A program made the position numbers and the translations under genes. The notes under the pieces were generated by a model. That model did not search any database. It was not told the origin of the DNA and was given only the letters and a program-made list of their open reading frames with translations. This document shows positions 61,612-64,000 of a DNA stretch of 64,000 nucleotides, piece by piece (the first letter of the stretch is position 1; every line of letters starts with the position of its first letter). Location: contig OX387199.1 of NCBI GenBank assembly GCA_947561715.1, forward strand, positions 1,555,001-1,619,000. Direction: 5' to 3'. The stretch is from Ascidia mentula (lineage: Eukaryota > Chordata > Ascidiacea > Phlebobranchia > Ascidiidae).

Positions 61612-62580
61612 TATTCCGTTCTGTTGTAAAACAACTTCGGTGCGTCCCGTTTCCATGCCAACACTCAATTTCGAATGGACATTTACGAAAATATCTGCAT
61701 TCAATCGTGTTATGGCTGGGGTGGAAATACTTTAAAAATAAAAGTCACAAGCCAACAACATTAATTTGCCCTTTGTGTCGCTGAACCACACTTTAAAACC
61801 AAATTAGATCAATTCATTTTTATGGAGGTGGGGGTGGAGCTTTTTTACTTTGAATTGGAAACATATAAAACGAAAGTGATATTTACTGAAGTTCGTGAAA
61901 GCCTGATCTTTACAATGCGCAAATAACGCAAATTTAGTTTTACAGAAGGAAGCTGGAAAGCAAGAGAACCTTCTACTCATAAAACACCCGCCCGGAGGAT
62001 AATCATCAACCAGTTAAAGCAAACTTTCCCATTACGAACAACGAACTGTTGGTGACGTAGTAAACAGAACTTTTACCTGCGGAACGAACATCTGATGATG
62101 GCGACAAAAAGCCACAACGTAATGTCAATAAAGTCTGCGGGAGATTTATTCCTTACATCTAATCAATACCGCCTCCAGTGACAGAAGTGCATCTAATAAG
62201 CGTAAGGTTCTTAGCAACCGTTGCCAACTAATAATTTTTTCCAGTTGTTTAAGCAGTGTATTTTTACTCAACATGTTTCGTACAAACAATTTTACAAAAA
62301 CAATAAAAATTTTTACAAAAACAATAGAAAATTTTTTTCAATGGCAGTTTTGCATTCGTGGCAACCGGATTCGGCCGCTTAGCTGGGTGTTCAGACCTGA
62401 TATTGGGCCGCGTTCACCCAACTACAATTCATTTACTTGGAACAAAATCACATATTTTGTAACCGTTCACCTAACCTTAAACGTTGCTGCTGTTTCGGCT
62501 ACAGATAACATACGCTTAAATGACAACTACGTGAGAATATATGTACGTTGGCTCAGTGCCGGATTAACTATTTAAGCAAA
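61612..62580. repeat. Continuation of duplicated block (matches 35880-36830)
   Basis: Collinear with 35880-36830, including CCGGATTCGGCCGC and GCCGGATTAACTATTT. No gene. Confidence 0.75.
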
Positions 62581-62762
62581 CATGGCACATGTCTTAGTTG
62601 CTGTTAAAAATCTAGGCTAACTTAATAACTTTATGATGTAAAGTTAGCGATTAAATTAAAATTACCTTTTATTTTTGATTAAATATTTCAGGCGTTTCAC
62701 TTCACCATTATACAAAGTACTTTATATTATTTATCAGCTGTGTTAGTGAATATGAAATATAA

Positions 62763-63241
62763 AAACTAACCTGTACAAGCCGACACCGAGATACTCCCAG
62801 TCATAATAACGACACATCCAACGTGTGAGTAGTAAATGAACGGCGTTGACTGGATTGGAATCTGACTCTTGACCTCTGCATAACATTTGCTCGATGACAG
62901 CTTTTCGCACAAGTTTCACGAACAGAAATTGCTCAAAATGTTTAAACATCAGATTTACTAGCGCATTGTGCAAGCAAAAGTGATTGTTATTCACGAATAA
63001 TGCGTATTATTAGCACTAATATGAGCGTTTAACTTGGCTTATGATGTCGAAATATTTGAAAACGCAAACCACTACAGATAAATTGGTAACATTGAAATTA
63101 TATGGTTTATAAATGCTGATTATTATCAACACATGCGATTTGATCGCAGGTTTGGTCACAAATATTCTCACCTTACAGAAGTTGTTTCTTCGATATAAAA
63201 CCAGGTAATCCTGAGCGAGAATCGACCGATCATCCAATTGC
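62763..63241 (-). CDS. Two candidate exons of an unrecognised gene
   Basis: 63241-63172: acceptor GGGCAG|, then QLDDRSILAQDYLVLYRRNN, then donor AAG|GTGAGA. A second open stretch below it, to about 62772, reads FVKLVRKAVIEQMLCRG and LLLTRWMCRYYDWEYLGVG before a CAG|GTTAGT donor. An acceptor at TTTTGAG|CAATTT would join the two in phase. The segment (62582-63435) is absent from the paralogous block at 36.8 kb. No family is recognised; it may be a fragment of a duplicated gene or chance. Confidence 0.25.
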
Positions 63242-63804
63242 CTGCCCTAATTACAACTTACACTTAAACGGATGTGGTAGTGGTGGTGGGGATTGTGGTG
63301 TTACCCAAGTAGAGACTCCATGTAACTATTGGTCGAAATGTTGGTGTACGTTACATTGCATCCGGTGACTCTGGAAATGTGCAGTTATCAGTATAAGTGG
63401 GAAGCAGACGCTTGGAGTCGGGATCTTCTACGTTGATCAGACTTCCGAGTGCAAACCAGAGAGACAACTTGTTCAACCAAGGCGCCGTGCAATGAAGTGA
63501 TGAATAATAGAAAATATTTTTTACATCATTCAAAACAAGATGAAAACATTCCGATTCTTCAACCTTTCAACGCTTCTATGATTGAGAATGTGATGAAACC
63601 GATGGTATGCGAACTTGAAGCACGCTGTCATCAAGACGATACCATCGTTAGCGTTGCAAATGTAACAAAATCGTTATTCTTTGGTCAAATTTATCAATCT
63701 TTAGTGATTTTATCGGATCGCAACGTTTGAAGTAGGCGTATACGCTACACATCCCCTGCACATAGCTATCAGCGTAATGATCATATTCGGGAAAAGAGCA
63801 GTAC
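63242..63804. other. Unassigned right-end region
   Basis: Repeat-block similarity resumes at 63436-63495. A 93-residue + frame to 63730 (ENIPILQPFNASMIENVMKP) has no recognisable domain or splice sites and is not called. Confidence 0.35.
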
Positions 63805-64000
63805 GGACAGCACTGCAAAACGACTTTTTGGTTTTGTATGGTTGTAGACGGGTCACTAGTTACTATAAATCCCATTACTGGTATTAACTCTCTAACAAGG
63901 GTAAGCTTCAGTTATGCCTCAAGCAATTATTAACACCAATGATTGAATTAAAACCCCATATTCTTATTTTCACTCATGTTTTGGAAACCAATGCAGGCCA
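63805..64000 (+). mobile_element. Fossil BEL/Pao-like fragment, second copy
   Basis: About 195 bp matching 3975-4170 from CAGCACTGCAAAACGAC to ACCAATGCAGGCCA; it runs off the window. Broken, old, no LTR seen. Same tentative family assignment as the left copy. Confidence 0.35.

Noticed and set aside
1-64000. Bacterial or viral contig
   Set aside because: Spliced CSTF2 and NLR genes, poly(A) signals, LINEs and MITEs show nuclear animal DNA.

Overview
The window looks like nuclear DNA of an invertebrate metazoan, most likely an ascidian tunicate. It is AT-rich, host genes are split by short GT-AG introns, one gene is a plain animal CSTF2 ortholog, and another is a multi-exon NACHT-LRR (NLR) gene. 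The species assignment is inference; nothing in the sequence names it.

Layout. 1-3.03 kb (minus strand): 5' two-thirds of CSTF2 (CstF-64), nine exons, cut by the window edge. 3.0-6.6 kb: intergenic DNA with a TA-flanked MITE and fossil BEL/Pao-like and Ty3/Gypsy-like fragments. 6.6-14.4 kb (minus): a short LRR-only exon array ending in its own terminal exon and poly(A) signal. It lies in roughly 1.165-kb tandem duplications, is split by a broken Ty3/Gypsy element, and has a Penelope-like GIY-YIG relic in an intron. 15.2-24.3 kb (minus): a 16-exon NLR gene that I could assemble with consistent splice phases from an ATG to a TGA and poly(A) signal (about 1306 aa). It has a proline/glutamine-rich N terminus made of duplicated exons, an acidic tyrosine repeat, a NACHT ATPase and a short LRR tail. 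Its first coding intron carries a complete consensus hammerhead ribozyme in the sense orientation.

24.4-55.8 kb: no convincing host gene. This is a mosaic of segmental duplications, several of which are decayed copies of the NLR 5' exon/intron region. Mixed in are a roughly 664-bp repeat (tandem at 28.2-30.1 kb), fragments of a LINE (endonuclease and RT 3' pieces), a tRNA-like SINE, a 1.26-kb TA-flanked MITE, a hAT-like element and a near-perfect foldback. 55.87-61.59 kb: a young, apparently full-length two-ORF LINE (zinc-knuckle ORF1; APE endonuclease plus RT ORF2) with 22-bp target-site duplications, inserted in the repeat mosaic. 61.6-64 kb: more of the same mosaic, two weak exon-like segments and a second BEL/Pao-like fragment.

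CSTF2 acts in mRNA 3'-end cleavage. The NLR is a presumed cytosolic innate-immune sensor. Its neighbourhood is being reshaped by tandem duplication of phase 0 LRR exons and of its 5' region.
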